Assembly: GCF_024355225.1 (NCBI RefSeq)
Contig: NZ_VCNH01000008.1
Span: 372,001 to 436,000 of the forward strand
Direction of reading: 5' to 3'
Origin: Roseovarius sp. M141
GTDB lineage: Bacteria > Pseudomonadota > Alphaproteobacteria > Rhodobacterales > Rhodobacteraceae
DNA length: 64,000 bases
In this document: piece by piece, positions 54,629-63,030 of the stretch
Layout of the letters: every line of letters starts with the position of its first letter
Numbering within the stretch: the first letter of the stretch is position 1
Translations under genes and position numbers: made by a program
Notes under the pieces: model-generated
Database searches by the model: none
The model's input: the letters and a program-made list of their open reading frames with translations, nothing else
Told to the model about the DNA's origin: nothing

Positions 54629-54651
54629 AACCGCGCCCATGCGGCGCGGTT
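54629..54651 (+). terminator. Hairpin after dctM
   Basis: AACCGCGCC/GGCGCGGTT form a perfect 9-bp stem with a CATGC loop, 6 bp after the dctM stop. No T-tract; terminator-like. Confidence 0.5.
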
Positions 54652-54786
54652 GCCCCGCTGCGGCCAGACCGCACCCCGCCGATGACACTCTACCGGTGCC
54701 TCGATCTAAATGAAAATTCTCGGGGCAACGAACATTAGGTACTCGGTACTCAGCATCGAACTCCGCGATCTCTGGTATCGGAAAGC

Positions 54787-54960
54787 AATGAGGAATGGTG
54801 CGATATCCTGTTCATTCGCACCAATATCCGAAATCCGCATTCCGCAGGCTGGCTTCATAACCACGGCAGCGCACGGTTTTTCAACGCTGTGCATGACGTA
54901 CAAGGAGGCGAGCCGCTCCAACACCCGTCAGCCAGATCCAAACCTGAAGGAGCCCTTAGA
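54787..54960 (+). pseudogene. soxD: Sarcosine oxidase delta-subunit remnant
   Basis: One frame reads EEWCDILFIRTNIRNPHSAG then WLHNHGSARFFNAVHDVQGG, matching the SoxD pattern (E-W-x-D-Y-L-F-x-R-x-N-P-x-G-x-x-x-x-x-W-x-H-x-H-G-C-x-R-W-F-N). The conserved Cys after HG is Ser, the 5' Zn-binding half is gone and a stop follows. The identification depends on this motif only; the adjacent soxA remnant in the same orientation supports it. Confidence 0.6.
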
Positions 54961-55280
54961 TAAGCCGCGTTCGCATCGCTGGAAAAGGCCGCGTCAAACA
55001 TTCCGCACCGTTTGCTTTCAGATTTGACGGACGCGAGTTTCAGGGTTTACAAGGCGATAGCGTCGCCTCGGCCCTGCTTGAAAACGGGATTCACCTGGTG
55101 GGCGACTCGTCCAAATATCATCGGCAGCGCGGCCCGGTCCCGACCGAAACGAAAGAACCCATGTCCCTGATCGCTCTGCCCCGCGCGATCTGCATTGTGA
55201 CGTACTGGTCGTGGGAAGCGGACCTGCCGGGATAGCGGCAGCAGCGTATCCCGCTGGCAGGGATCGCTTTCGTTAAGGGG
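54961..55280 (+). pseudogene. soxA: Sarcosine oxidase alpha-subunit remnant
   Basis: The frame gives RIAGKGRVKHSAPFAFRFDG, GREFQGLQGDSVASALLENG and IHLVGDSSKYHRQRG, the N-terminal 2Fe-2S-like domain of SoxA. A deletion and frame change then lead to LHCDVLVVGSGPAGIAAAA, the start of the SoxA FAD domain, after which coding is lost. Heterotetrameric sarcosine oxidase converts sarcosine to glycine and 5,10-methylene-THF, the expected fate of the amidase product, so these are relics of the original operon tail. Confidence 0.75.
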
Positions 55281-55534
55281 TCTATTGCTGGGACCGTCAT
55301 CTGAAAACGTCGGCGACTAAGCTATGATGTACGGGTTGGGTGCCCCATACGCGCCGTGGGCACAATTTCTGTCCTGCATCAGGGATCAACTTGCATTGGC
55401 CGCAAAGCGATGCCCGATATTCCCCTGCCTCTGATCCCCTTCCTGCCAATGGGCGTCGAAGTGGTATTGGTTAGGCCAAGCCGCTTAATTCTAGAAAAGA
55501 ATCCGGATTGTGCAGGAAAGAATGTCAAGCGACT
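55281..55534. other. Intergenic, no gene
   Basis: This lies between the soxA remnant and the convergent NCS1 gene. I found no further sarcosine oxidase or other coding pattern. Confidence 0.4.
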
Positions 55535-55567
55535 CAAAAGGCCTGCACCCCCAGGAGGGATGCAGGC
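55535..55567 (-). terminator. Probable terminator of the minus-strand hydantoin operon
   Basis: On the minus strand GCCTGCA pairs with TGCAGGC (55541-55547 and 55561-55567, with further CCC/GGG pairing inside), followed by CTTTTG (complement of 55535-55540). It lies 23 bp after the NCS1 stop. Confidence 0.6.
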
Positions 55568-55590
55568 AAGTCTAGGGAGTAAGTGTTAGT

Positions 55591-57096
55591 TCAAAGATCC
55601 TCTCGACCGATCACTTCACCATCCGCCTCCTCTTGGGTCATGCGGCGAAACTGGCCATCGCCGAGATAAGCCCAGCTCAAGCCTTCGCTGGTGGCCAAAT
55701 ATTCGTTTGAGTAACCCGACGTGATCTCGGCCTGCGGATTGCTGGGCAGCACCAGAAGCTTCATCAGGATGATGTAGAGTACAAAGCCCAGCGGGAACCC
55801 GATGACGAAGGCATATTGCGAGTACCATGCCGCTACCGCGCCCGCGACCAACCATGCCAGAAGCCCCGCAATATTGAAGCCGTTGGTGTAGCGGTACTGA
55901 CCGTTGGGATTGTAAAGATCCGGGACGTTCACGCGCCGTTTGCGCAGCACGTAGTAATCCGCGATCATGATGCCACCGATAGCCGAAAGGAATGCACCGT
56001 AATACCCAAGGAAGACGAACAGGTTGTCCAAGATAGCCCAAGGAAAGCAAAGCGTTCCGACGATACCTGCCAAGGCGACTGCCATCTTGTAGTTGATGAC
56101 CCGTGGCGCCAGGTTGATGAAAGTCAGAGCCGACGGAATGAGGTTTGCAGAGTTGTTCGTGGACCACTGCGCCAGCACCACCAGCGTTAAAAGGATCACC
56201 AGAGAGAACCCCTGCCCTTCGCCCTGGATCACCTCGATCGGATTCCAGTTGCCCGTCGCGATAAGCGAGACGCCGCCAATTCCTGCAATAAGCGCCTGCG
56301 TGACCGGCAACGCGATCAACTGCGCAAGGAAGACCGTGCGATTGCGCGCAACAAAGCTCCGCGCGCCGGCTCGCGTCTCGACGAAGCGAGTCAGATTGGG
56401 TACGTCGATGGCCATCGTCGACCAGAAGCTGAGATTGGCGATGAACAGCACCAGCAACGACATTTCGCCCGCGCCCTGATAGGTCCAGAGGTTGATGCCT
56501 TTTGTCTTGGCCACGCCTTCCAACGTGAAATACATCCAGATCGAAATTGCAATTATTGCGGGCGCCGCCAAGGACGCCAGCCGTTCCACCGATTTCATGC
56601 CCATGGCGGTATTGGCCACCTGCAGGATGCCGAAGAGCACATACCAGACGAACCAGTTGTTGAAGCCCAGAAAATATTCGCCAATCCCGTTAAGGGCCAA
56701 CGCGCCCAGATAGGTCTGGATGCCGAACCACATTGCCGCGATCAACCCCCGCGACATTGCAGGCAAGTGCGTTCCGTGGACGCCGAAGGGCGCACGCAGA
56801 TATACGGCAAAAGGTAGACCGTGTTCGGTGCCGATGTCAGCGGTCAGCACCATCAAGGCGCCGATGCCGACATTTGCCAAGAAGATGATCAGGATCACAG
56901 TGGACAATGGCACGCCGCCGCCGACGCCCGCCGCGCCTAGCGAATAGGTCGCGATGATGACAGCGATCCCGACCCAGATCCATGCATAGCCCATCAGGCC
57001 GATCGGGCGTTGGCCCAATAATGTCGGCAGGATCGATTCCTCTATCAGGCCGGTGCGTTCGTGCGGCACACGGTGGACTTTTTCTTTTTTTGACAT
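55591..57096 (-). CDS. NCS1-family transporter (hydantoin/purine/allantoin type)
   Basis: The 501-residue protein has about twelve membrane segments. The NCS1 features are LRAPFGVHGTHLPAMSRGLI and FGIQTYLGALALNGIG (substrate Trp/Gln region of Mhp1-like carriers), NLSFWSTMAIDVPNLTRFVE (Na+/substrate helix) and APRVINYKMAVALAGIVG, plus a cytosolic tail (AEITSGYSNEYLATSEGLSW). It is downstream of hyuA-hyuB in the same orientation, so it is probably a hydantoin or N-methylhydantoin importer, complementing the TRAP system on the other strand. Confidence 0.9.
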   Translation of the reverse strand: MSKKEKVHRVPHERTGLIEESILPTLLGQRPIGLMGYAWIWVGIAVIIATYSLGAAGVGGGVPLSTVILIIFLANVGIGALMVLTADIGTEHGLPFAVYLRAPFGVHGTHLPAMSRGLIAAMWFGIQTYLGALALNGIGEYFLGFNNWFVWYVLFGILQVANTAMGMKSVERLASLAAPAIIAISIWMYFTLEGVAKTKGINLWTYQGAGEMSLLVLFIANLSFWSTMAIDVPNLTRFVETRAGARSFVARNRTVFLAQLIALPVTQALIAGIGGVSLIATGNWNPIEVIQGEGQGFSLVILLTLVVLAQWSTNNSANLIPSALTFINLAPRVINYKMAVALAGIVGTLCFPWAILDNLFVFLGYYGAFLSAIGGIMIADYYVLRKRRVNVPDLYNPNGQYRYTNGFNIAGLLAWLVAGAVAAWYSQYAFVIGFPLGFVLYIILMKLLVLPSNPQAEITSGYSNEYLATSEGLSWAYLGDGQFRRMTQEEADGEVIGREDL

Positions 57097-57128
57097 TTTT
57101 TATTTTCCCTGCTGTCGGTGGAATGCAG

Positions 57129-57149
57129 CCGGTCCGCAATGCGGACCGG
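57129..57149 (-). other. Hairpin between hyuB and NCS1 genes
   Basis: CCGGTCCG pairs with CGGACCGG around CAATG (extendable by one base each side into the loop), in the 68-bp gap. No T-tract; an intercistronic element. Confidence 0.5.
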
Positions 57150-57164
57150 CCAATGCGGCTTGCT

Positions 57165-58940
57165 TCAGGCTACTGCTTCAAGCTCTTTGCGGCGCGTTTG
57201 AGTTGCCGCCAGATCGACAGTCTCGGCCTCAAGGTTCAAAATCACGCCATAGACGTCGCGGGCATGTTCGGCTGAACAAAAGCCGTCGAGCACATCATCC
57301 AACACCTTTTGGGGTGCCCTTTCTAACGGGCTGCCATAGCCGCCGCCGCACGGGCTGTAATAGGCCATCACGTCATCCTTGCGGACTTCCTTGCCGTGAA
57401 ACTTCGAGTGCATCTCCTGTGCGGGTTCATTGCTCACCGCATTGTAGATATCGCATTTGCCCGCCGCGCCTTCGGTGCCGCCGAAAATGCCCCACGGCAC
57501 ATTGGAGTGGCGCTCGCTTTCATGGGTGATGATGCCATCGGTCAGCATCCGCTGCGCCTTGACTACGCCGATGCCGCCCCGGTACTTACCCGCGCCCGGC
57601 ATCACGTCGTCGCGCAGCTCGTAGCGCTCGCAGATCATCGGGATATGCATCGCCAGATCTTCCAGCGGGTTGTTGCGCGTGTTGGCCATCAGATTGTCGA
57701 TGGCATCGGGTCCGTCAGATTTCGGACGTCCGCCATAGGCGCCCTCGTTGACCTCAAGGAACACCCAGTAATCGCCGCTTTCGCGCACCCCGGCATAAGA
57801 GGCAAAGGAGATCGACGCCGACGACCCGGCGATGATTTCTTCCGGCAGAACCGGCGCCATCGCCTTCATGATCAGGTCGATCATGTAGTTGCACTGGGTA
57901 AAGCGCGCCTCGGCCGAAGCCGGCGCGATCGGGTTAAAGATCGACCCTTTGGGCGCGATCACCTCGATGGGGCGGAACGATCCCTGATTGGATGGCACCC
58001 GTGTGTCCGACGTCGCCGTATCCAGTAGCAGCTTGCGGAAGGCGGCAAAAGCGGCGACCTTGGTCGAACCCTCGAAGGGCACGTTATAGGCCGTGGGCGT
58101 CTGCGGGGCGGACCCGGTCAGATCGACCGTGATAGTGTCACCGCTGACCCGAACGCAAACCTTGACCGGCAGATGCTGGCCGCGGTTGCGCCCGTCATCG
58201 TCCAGCCAGCCCTCTGCACGGTATTCACCGTCGGGAATATCCGCGATGCGCTGGCGCAGCATCTTTTCGGAATAATCCATCAGCTGGTTGCAGGCACCGA
58301 ATACCAGTTCCTTGCCGTACTGGTCCAGCAACTCGTTGAACCGCTTGACCCCGAGCCGGGCCGAGGAGATCTGCGCCTCGATATCATCTACCAGCTGGCG
58401 CGCGGCGCGGCTGTTATTGCGGATGAAACGCCACATCGTTTCGTTGCGCTTGCCCTTTCGGTAGAGCTTGGTGCCGGCAAACAGCATGCCCTCGGCATAG
58501 ACATCCGGCACGTCGATAATCAGGCCGGGTGTGGCCGCGCCGATGTCGATATGGTGTGCGGTGTTGGCCGAATAACCGACCAGTTCCCCCTTGTGAAAGA
58601 TCGGGATGACAATTGCCAGATCAGGCGTATGCGACGACCCGTGATAGGGGTGGTTGTGGACGACGACGTCGCCCTCGTACCACTCTCCGTCATCCAGCGT
58701 GTCCTGGATTCCGTGCAGGTATCCGGGGATCGAGCCGATATGCATCGGCGTGGATTCCGACTCGCAGAGCGTGTTGAACTCGGTGTCGAACAGGCCCGCA
58801 CCCAGATCTTCGGATTCGCGGATGATCGAGGAAAAAGACATGCGGAATAGCACATGGGCCATTTCCTCGGCGATGGTTTCGATGGACCCGCGGATCACCT
58901 GAAGCGTGATCGGGTCAATGGTCGATGCGTCTTTTGCCAT
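57165..58940 (-). CDS. hyuB: Hydantoinase B / oxoprolinase-family subunit
   Basis: The 591-residue HyuB-type protein opens IDPITLQVIRGSIETIAEEM and continues SFSSIIRESEDLGAGLFDTE, and has HNHPYHGSSHTPDLAIVIPI (His-rich metal-like region) and a late MPGAGKYRGGIGVVKAQRML. A GGGAGGAAA ribosome site precedes the ATG. With HyuA it forms an ATP-dependent hydantoinase (or 5-oxoprolinase/acetone carboxylase-like) complex. The carbamoylsarcosine amidase 5' of hyuA favours N-methylhydantoin as substrate. Confidence 0.9.
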   Translation of the reverse strand: MAKDASTIDPITLQVIRGSIETIAEEMAHVLFRMSFSSIIRESEDLGAGLFDTEFNTLCESESTPMHIGSIPGYLHGIQDTLDDGEWYEGDVVVHNHPYHGSSHTPDLAIVIPIFHKGELVGYSANTAHHIDIGAATPGLIIDVPDVYAEGMLFAGTKLYRKGKRNETMWRFIRNNSRAARQLVDDIEAQISSARLGVKRFNELLDQYGKELVFGACNQLMDYSEKMLRQRIADIPDGEYRAEGWLDDDGRNRGQHLPVKVCVRVSGDTITVDLTGSAPQTPTAYNVPFEGSTKVAAFAAFRKLLLDTATSDTRVPSNQGSFRPIEVIAPKGSIFNPIAPASAEARFTQCNYMIDLIMKAMAPVLPEEIIAGSSASISFASYAGVRESGDYWVFLEVNEGAYGGRPKSDGPDAIDNLMANTRNNPLEDLAMHIPMICERYELRDDVMPGAGKYRGGIGVVKAQRMLTDGIITHESERHSNVPWGIFGGTEGAAGKCDIYNAVSNEPAQEMHSKFHGKEVRKDDVMAYYSPCGGGYGSPLERAPQKVLDDVLDGFCSAEHARDVYGVILNLEAETVDLAATQTRRKELEAVA

Positions 58941-58954
58941 TTGAATTTCCTCCC

Positions 58955-61027
58955 TTAAATCTTGGTCAGCCGAAGGCTGCCGTAGTCCTGCACCACAGCG
59001 CTATAGCGGGGCGGTACAAGGGTTGTGGAGTTGTGCTGGATGATGATGGCCGGGCCTTCGACGCGCGCGCCTGCGCCCAGTTTGCCGCGGTCCAGCCGCG
59101 GGGTGACATGGGACTGCCCGTCGTCGAACACCGTCTCGCGTTCATACATGAAGGCGCTCGTCACATCCTCGGGACTGCCTTTTGCCAGCTGAGCCAGCTC
59201 CAGATGCCGGACACTGGCCCTGGCGATGACGCGGACGTTGTACAGCTCGACCAGCGCATCATCGAAGGAATAGCCGTAATCCTGCTTGTGCGCCGCATGA
59301 AAGGCTGTGATGACTTCGGCCTTGTTGTCCATGGTCAGCCCGCCCTCAGGCATCGGCACACGCAGCTCGAAGCCCTGTCCGTGATAGCGCATTTCGGCGA
59401 TGACCTCGAAAACCTGCAAATCCTCAGAGATCTCGTCGCCTTCCAGATCCGACCGGCCGTCGCCGGTCAGGTCCGCGACGACGGCATTCACCTTGTCCAG
59501 CGCCGCCTGATCGGCGGTGAAGAGGTTGGTGATGACAGACCGCGTGTGTTCGTATTGCAGATCAGAGCCGAGCAGCCCCATCGCCGCCGTAATGCCGGGC
59601 GCGATCGGCACCAGGATATCACGCGCCGAGACCAGTTCCGCCAATGCCACACCGTGGAACGGGCCCGCCCCGCCAAAGGGCATCAGCGAGAATTCCCGAG
59701 GGTCATAGCCACGCGCGACCGAGTTGGATCGGATTGTCAGCGCCATGTTGTTGTTGACGATCTTGATGATGCCAAGCGCGGCATCGGTCACGCTGATCCC
59801 CAGAGGATCGGCGATATGCTCCTTGATCGCCTTGTGGGACCGCGCGGAATCCAGCGGCAGGTCGCCGCCCAGAAACTTGTCGGCATCCATCCGGCCCAGA
59901 ACCACTTGGGCATCGGTCACGGTGGGTTCGGTGCCGCCACGGTTGTAGCAGGCCGGCCCCGGTTCGGACCCGGCCGATCGCGGTCCGACATTGAAGCCGC
60001 CCGCCTCGTCGAGATAGGCGATCGATCCGCCCCCGGCCCCAATGGTTTCCAAATCGATCATCGGCGCCATCACCGCGTGGCCCGAGACCAGCGTGTCGCG
60101 CGGGTTCTTGATCCGCAGATCGCCGCCCGCGATGGTCGAAATGTCGGCCGAGGTGCCGCCGATATCGACGGTCAGGATGTTTTCGGTCCCGGCAAGCCGG
60201 GCTTCGGACAGCGCACCCAGAACGCCGCCAGCGGGGCCGCTCATCAGGATGCCCACGGGCTTCTTGGCGCAACCGTCGATGGTTGAGATACCTCCGTTCG
60301 ACTGGATCACCCGCAGCTTCGCGGGAATGCCGCCATCGCGCACCTTCTGTTCGAGGTTGCGCAGATACATGGCCGATTGCGGGCCGACAAAAGCATTCAT
60401 TGCGACTGTCGAAAATCGTTCATACTCGCGGATCACGTTCGCCACCTGGGAGGACAACGACAGATAGACGCCCGGCATCTCCTCCAGCACGATCTCACCG
60501 GCGCGTTTTTCATGCGCGTCATTCAGGAACGAGAACATGAATCCCACGCAAACCGACTTGATGCCACGCTTACGAAACAGCGCGCAGGCCTCGCGGATCT
60601 CATCCTCGTCCAGCGCCGTCTCGACCTCTCCGGTGGGGGGCAGGATGCGTTCGGTGATTGGAATGCGGTTGCGGCGCTTGACCAGCGGATGGCTCTGCCA
60701 GGGTACATCGAAATGCAGCGAAAAGTTATGCGGCCGTTTGTGGCGGCCGATATGCAGGATGTCACGGAAACCGCGCGAGGTCAGCATACCGACCTCGGCA
60801 CCGTTATGCTCTATGGTGATGTTGGTCGCCACGGTGGTGCCGTGGTTGATCACGTCGATATCCTCCTTGGCAATCCCCGCGATGTCGCAAATCTGGTGAA
60901 TACCATCGACCACCGCGATAGACTGGTCCTTGATCGTGCTGGGAACCTTGTGGAAAAAGGTTCCTTTCGAACATTCCAGCACGAGGTCGGTGTTGGTTCC
61001 ACCGACGTCTACGCCAATTCTTGCCAT
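58955..61027 (-). CDS. hyuA: Hydantoinase A / oxoprolinase-family ATP-dependent subunit
   Basis: The 690-residue HyuA protein has an N-terminal actin-like ATP site (RIGVDVGGTNTDLVLE), NHGTTVATNITIEHNGAEVG, VQSNGGIST-type loop (RVIQSNGGISTIDG), SGPAGGVLGALSEARLAG and DIGGTSADISTI, then FSLMPFGGAGPFHGVALAEL. It precedes hyuB by 14 bp. ATP-dependent N-methylhydantoinases of creatinine degraders have this two-subunit layout; related acetone/acetophenone carboxylases differ mainly in substrate. Confidence 0.9.
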   Translation of the reverse strand: MARIGVDVGGTNTDLVLECSKGTFFHKVPSTIKDQSIAVVDGIHQICDIAGIAKEDIDVINHGTTVATNITIEHNGAEVGMLTSRGFRDILHIGRHKRPHNFSLHFDVPWQSHPLVKRRNRIPITERILPPTGEVETALDEDEIREACALFRKRGIKSVCVGFMFSFLNDAHEKRAGEIVLEEMPGVYLSLSSQVANVIREYERFSTVAMNAFVGPQSAMYLRNLEQKVRDGGIPAKLRVIQSNGGISTIDGCAKKPVGILMSGPAGGVLGALSEARLAGTENILTVDIGGTSADISTIAGGDLRIKNPRDTLVSGHAVMAPMIDLETIGAGGGSIAYLDEAGGFNVGPRSAGSEPGPACYNRGGTEPTVTDAQVVLGRMDADKFLGGDLPLDSARSHKAIKEHIADPLGISVTDAALGIIKIVNNNMALTIRSNSVARGYDPREFSLMPFGGAGPFHGVALAELVSARDILVPIAPGITAAMGLLGSDLQYEHTRSVITNLFTADQAALDKVNAVVADLTGDGRSDLEGDEISEDLQVFEVIAEMRYHGQGFELRVPMPEGGLTMDNKAEVITAFHAAHKQDYGYSFDDALVELYNVRVIARASVRHLELAQLAKGSPEDVTSAFMYERETVFDDGQSHVTPRLDRGKLGAGARVEGPAIIIQHNSTTLVPPRYSAVVQDYGSLRLTKI

Positions 61028-61100
61028 CTTGATTCTCCCTGTAATTGCATTGGGTGACCACGAGATCCGGTTCGGTCGGTGCTGACCCGCAGCGAAATGT

Positions 61101-61130
61101 AAAAGGGCACCCGTTTAGGGTACCCTTGGT
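61101..61130 (-). terminator. Terminator-like hairpin between amidase copy 2 and hyuA
   Basis: Read on the minus strand, AAGGGTACCC pairs with GGGTGCCCTT (with wobble) and is followed by TTTACATTT (complement of 61100s aaaa). It lies just after the amidase stop at 61135 and may make the amidase message more abundant than hyuAB. Confidence 0.5.
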
Positions 61131-61134
61131 GCTG

Positions 61135-61857
61135 TTACTCTGCCGCAGCGCGTTCTTCGGCCACCGCGTTGAGGTAGTCGACACATGTATCGACCGTCTC
61201 GACATCGCCAAACTTGGCGTCGATATCAAAAAGATTCCAAGCCACCGCTCCCGGCACCCGGTCGCCAATCGCCTCTTTCACCGCAATGGTGCGAAAGCCG
61301 TCGGCGATGCCGTCACAGATGGTCTGGCGCACGCAGGCGCAGGCGGTCACGCCGGTCACCAGAATCGTGTCCACTCCATTGGCGCGCAGGATGCCGCCCA
61401 GTTCGGTGCCGTGGAATGAACTCGCGCGTTTCTTCAGCAACGTGTATTCGCCCTTGACTGGCGCGATACGGCTGTCGATGGCCCACAGATCCTTGTCCGC
61501 GATATCGACCACGTCGACCGGGATCTTGTTGTGCCACAGGCCCATATCGGTGAAGGGCGCGTTTCGGTCGGTGATTTCATAGGCGGTGGTGACGTGGATC
61601 ACCGGATGGCCATTGGCGCGGCAAGCCTCCAACAGGCGCTGCATGCCGGGGATGATCTCGTTGTCCATCTTTTCCTGATCGCAGGTGAAGGGGTTGCCCG
61701 GGCGCGTCCAGGCATTGGCGAGATCGACACTGACTAGCGCCGGTTTCTTGCCAAAACCGACACGACGTTGAAAGCCGCGCTCCTTGTATAGATCGGATGC
61801 CACCTCAAATGCGTGGCTAAGCATCCGGTCAAGTTCGGCGTGGTCAACTTCGCCCAT
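61135..61857 (-). CDS. Isochorismatase-family N-carbamoylsarcosine amidase-like hydrolase, copy 2
   Basis: The 240-residue protein keeps the same triad as the copy at 50841 (Asp45, Lys142/143, Cys175 in GVTACACVRQT); the two have the same length and match at about 200 positions, with most differences at the two ends. It is the first gene of the minus-strand operon amidase-hyuA-hyuB-NCS1, consistent with N-methylhydantoin to N-carbamoylsarcosine to sarcosine. Inverted duplication relative to copy 1 frames the island. Confidence 0.87.
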   Translation of the reverse strand: MGEVDHAELDRMLSHAFEVASDLYKERGFQRRVGFGKKPALVSVDLANAWTRPGNPFTCDQEKMDNEIIPGMQRLLEACRANGHPVIHVTTAYEITDRNAPFTDMGLWHNKIPVDVVDIADKDLWAIDSRIAPVKGEYTLLKKRASSFHGTELGGILRANGVDTILVTGVTACACVRQTICDGIADGFRTIAVKEAIGDRVPGAVAWNLFDIDAKFGDVETVDTCVDYLNAVAEERAAAE

Positions 61858-62035
61858 GTTTTTATGGTCCTCTTGCCTGTTTGCGTCTTCCGGCTATGCG
61901 CCGCATGATGATATTGGCGATATTAGTTTCGGTGGATTTCTCTCATGCTGACTAGTCTTCCACTCGGTAGGTGGACAAACAATTGCTGTGTCAGCCATTA
62001 TTATTGCGCCGCCTGCATCAATAGAATTATGTCTT
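61858..62035. promoter_or_regulatory. Upstream region of the amidase-hyuAB operon
   Basis: No gene. It contains TATTG (62002-62006) and CAATA (62019-62023) as inverted arms, and the decamer TGCATCAATA (62014-62023) shared with the LysR dyad at 50673-50682, so the same regulator may act here. Confidence 0.4.
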
Positions 62036-62036
62036 T

Positions 62037-62069
62037 AAAACGGCTGTCTTGAGGGCGTGTAAGACAGCC
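62037..62069 (-). terminator. Rho-independent terminator insulating the island
   Basis: GGCTGTCTT (62042-62050) and AAGACAGCC (62061-62069) pair perfectly with a 10-nt loop. On the minus strand GTTTT (complement of 62037-62041) follows. It would stop transcripts entering from the mobile-element debris on the right. Confidence 0.7.
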
Positions 62070-62247
62070 AAGAAAAAGTCCCACTCCGCAGACTCGCGAC
62101 ATCGAAGCATGCAAAATGGTGGCATTAGAACTTGATTCCGCCGCGCGACCGAGCACATGGCCGTTGATCAAACGCTTTGAGTCGCCGCATCCTGATCAGC
62201 GACACAACTGTCGGGAACAATTCAGGCGAGGCAGTGCGTCGATCAAT

Positions 62248-62615
62248 GGGACTGTTGCGTTGTTGAGGCATGGTCGAGGTTGGTTTCGTGAGCCTTCCAT
62301 CAGGCCGCCGCAGTGAAGAATTTCCGAACAAAATCGATCTCGCCTCGGGCGCCGGGACGCTCGATTTTGATGTGGCCGTTCTTGATTGTGCGGATTCTTT
62401 CGATCGCCCTGAGCGTCGCTTTCGCCGGGCGCAGGCAGCGGAAGGGCGCTGTTCGTCAATGACAAGCACCTCAACATTGCCATGACGCTTCATCGTTTTC
62501 TTTAGGAATTTCAATGCTGCCTTGCGATCCGGTGCCTTCGTGATGAAACGTTCGGGCACGTCCCCTTCATGATCAACTGCACGCCAAGGATAGTGCCGCT
62601 CGCCGTTGCGGCGAC
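62248..62615 (-). mobile_element. IS6-family remnant with one terminal repeat
   Basis: The end GGGACTGTTGCGTTGTTGAG (62248-) resembles the G-rich CTGTTGC termini of IS6 elements. Inward, on the minus strand, transposase pieces are RPGARGEIDFVRKFFTAAA (stop at 62300), IERIRTIKNGHIKIE, and, after a deletion and frame change, ERHYPWRAVDHEGDVPERFI with RKAALKFLKKTMKRHGNVEV. The helix carrying the last catalytic Glu is deleted, so it is inactive. Confidence 0.75.
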
Positions 62616-62619
62616 CGAC

Positions 62620-62940
62620 AATCCCGATGGCCGGGTGATGGATGTGATATATCCGGTCGCAAGGGCCGCGAAGCTGAAGGCCGTGATCGAGGAACATCGG
62701 ACCAAGGGAACGCCGGACCGCCGCGTTCAGACGGTCAAACACGGATCCTATGCCGACCATTACGGGCGGATGCTGCCCCGATTGCGATCGATGCTGGAGT
62801 TTCGGTCGAACAATGGCGGCTGGCGGCCGATCCTGATGCGCTCGCGCTGGTCGTCCGGCCGGGCCGGGAGTGTCGGCGTTTTGTCCCGGCCTATCGCGCG
62901 CCGGAACATGCGCTGAACTTCGCAGGAGCGGGCGCCTAAC
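62620..62940 (+). mobile_element. Tn3-family transposase (tnpA) remnant
   Basis: The plus strand reads VMDVIYPVARAAKLKAVIEE, HRTKGTPDRRVQTVKHGSYA, DHYGRMLPRLRSMLEFRSNN and, after a frame slip near 62835, DALALVVRPGRECRRFVPAY. This is the N-terminal/central part of Tn3-type TnpA. It abuts the IS6 remnant on the opposite strand, as expected from nested insertions, and ends by 62940. Confidence 0.7.
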
Positions 62941-63030
62941 GGTCGACCCCACGCCTGCACCCGATTCAGCGCATGAAAGGACATAAGTGCGAAGCGCTTG
63001 CCACATCACTTTCTGCCATAGGTTCAGGCC

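Noticed and set aside
53597..54688. 363-codon minus-strand frame
   Set aside because: Antisense to dctM; Gln/His/Arg-rich shadow composition typical of the complement of membrane-protein genes.
54710..55027. 105-residue plus-strand gene starting MKILGATNIRYSV
   Set aside because: Another frame across the same DNA carries SoxD/SoxA motifs; the open frame itself has no family features.
58925..60286. 453-codon plus-strand frame
   Set aside because: Antisense to hyuA, whose motifs run the full length.
62569..62916. Novel 115-residue plus-strand gene
   Set aside because: Its sequence is that of a Tn3-type TnpA fragment with a frame slip, not a separate gene.
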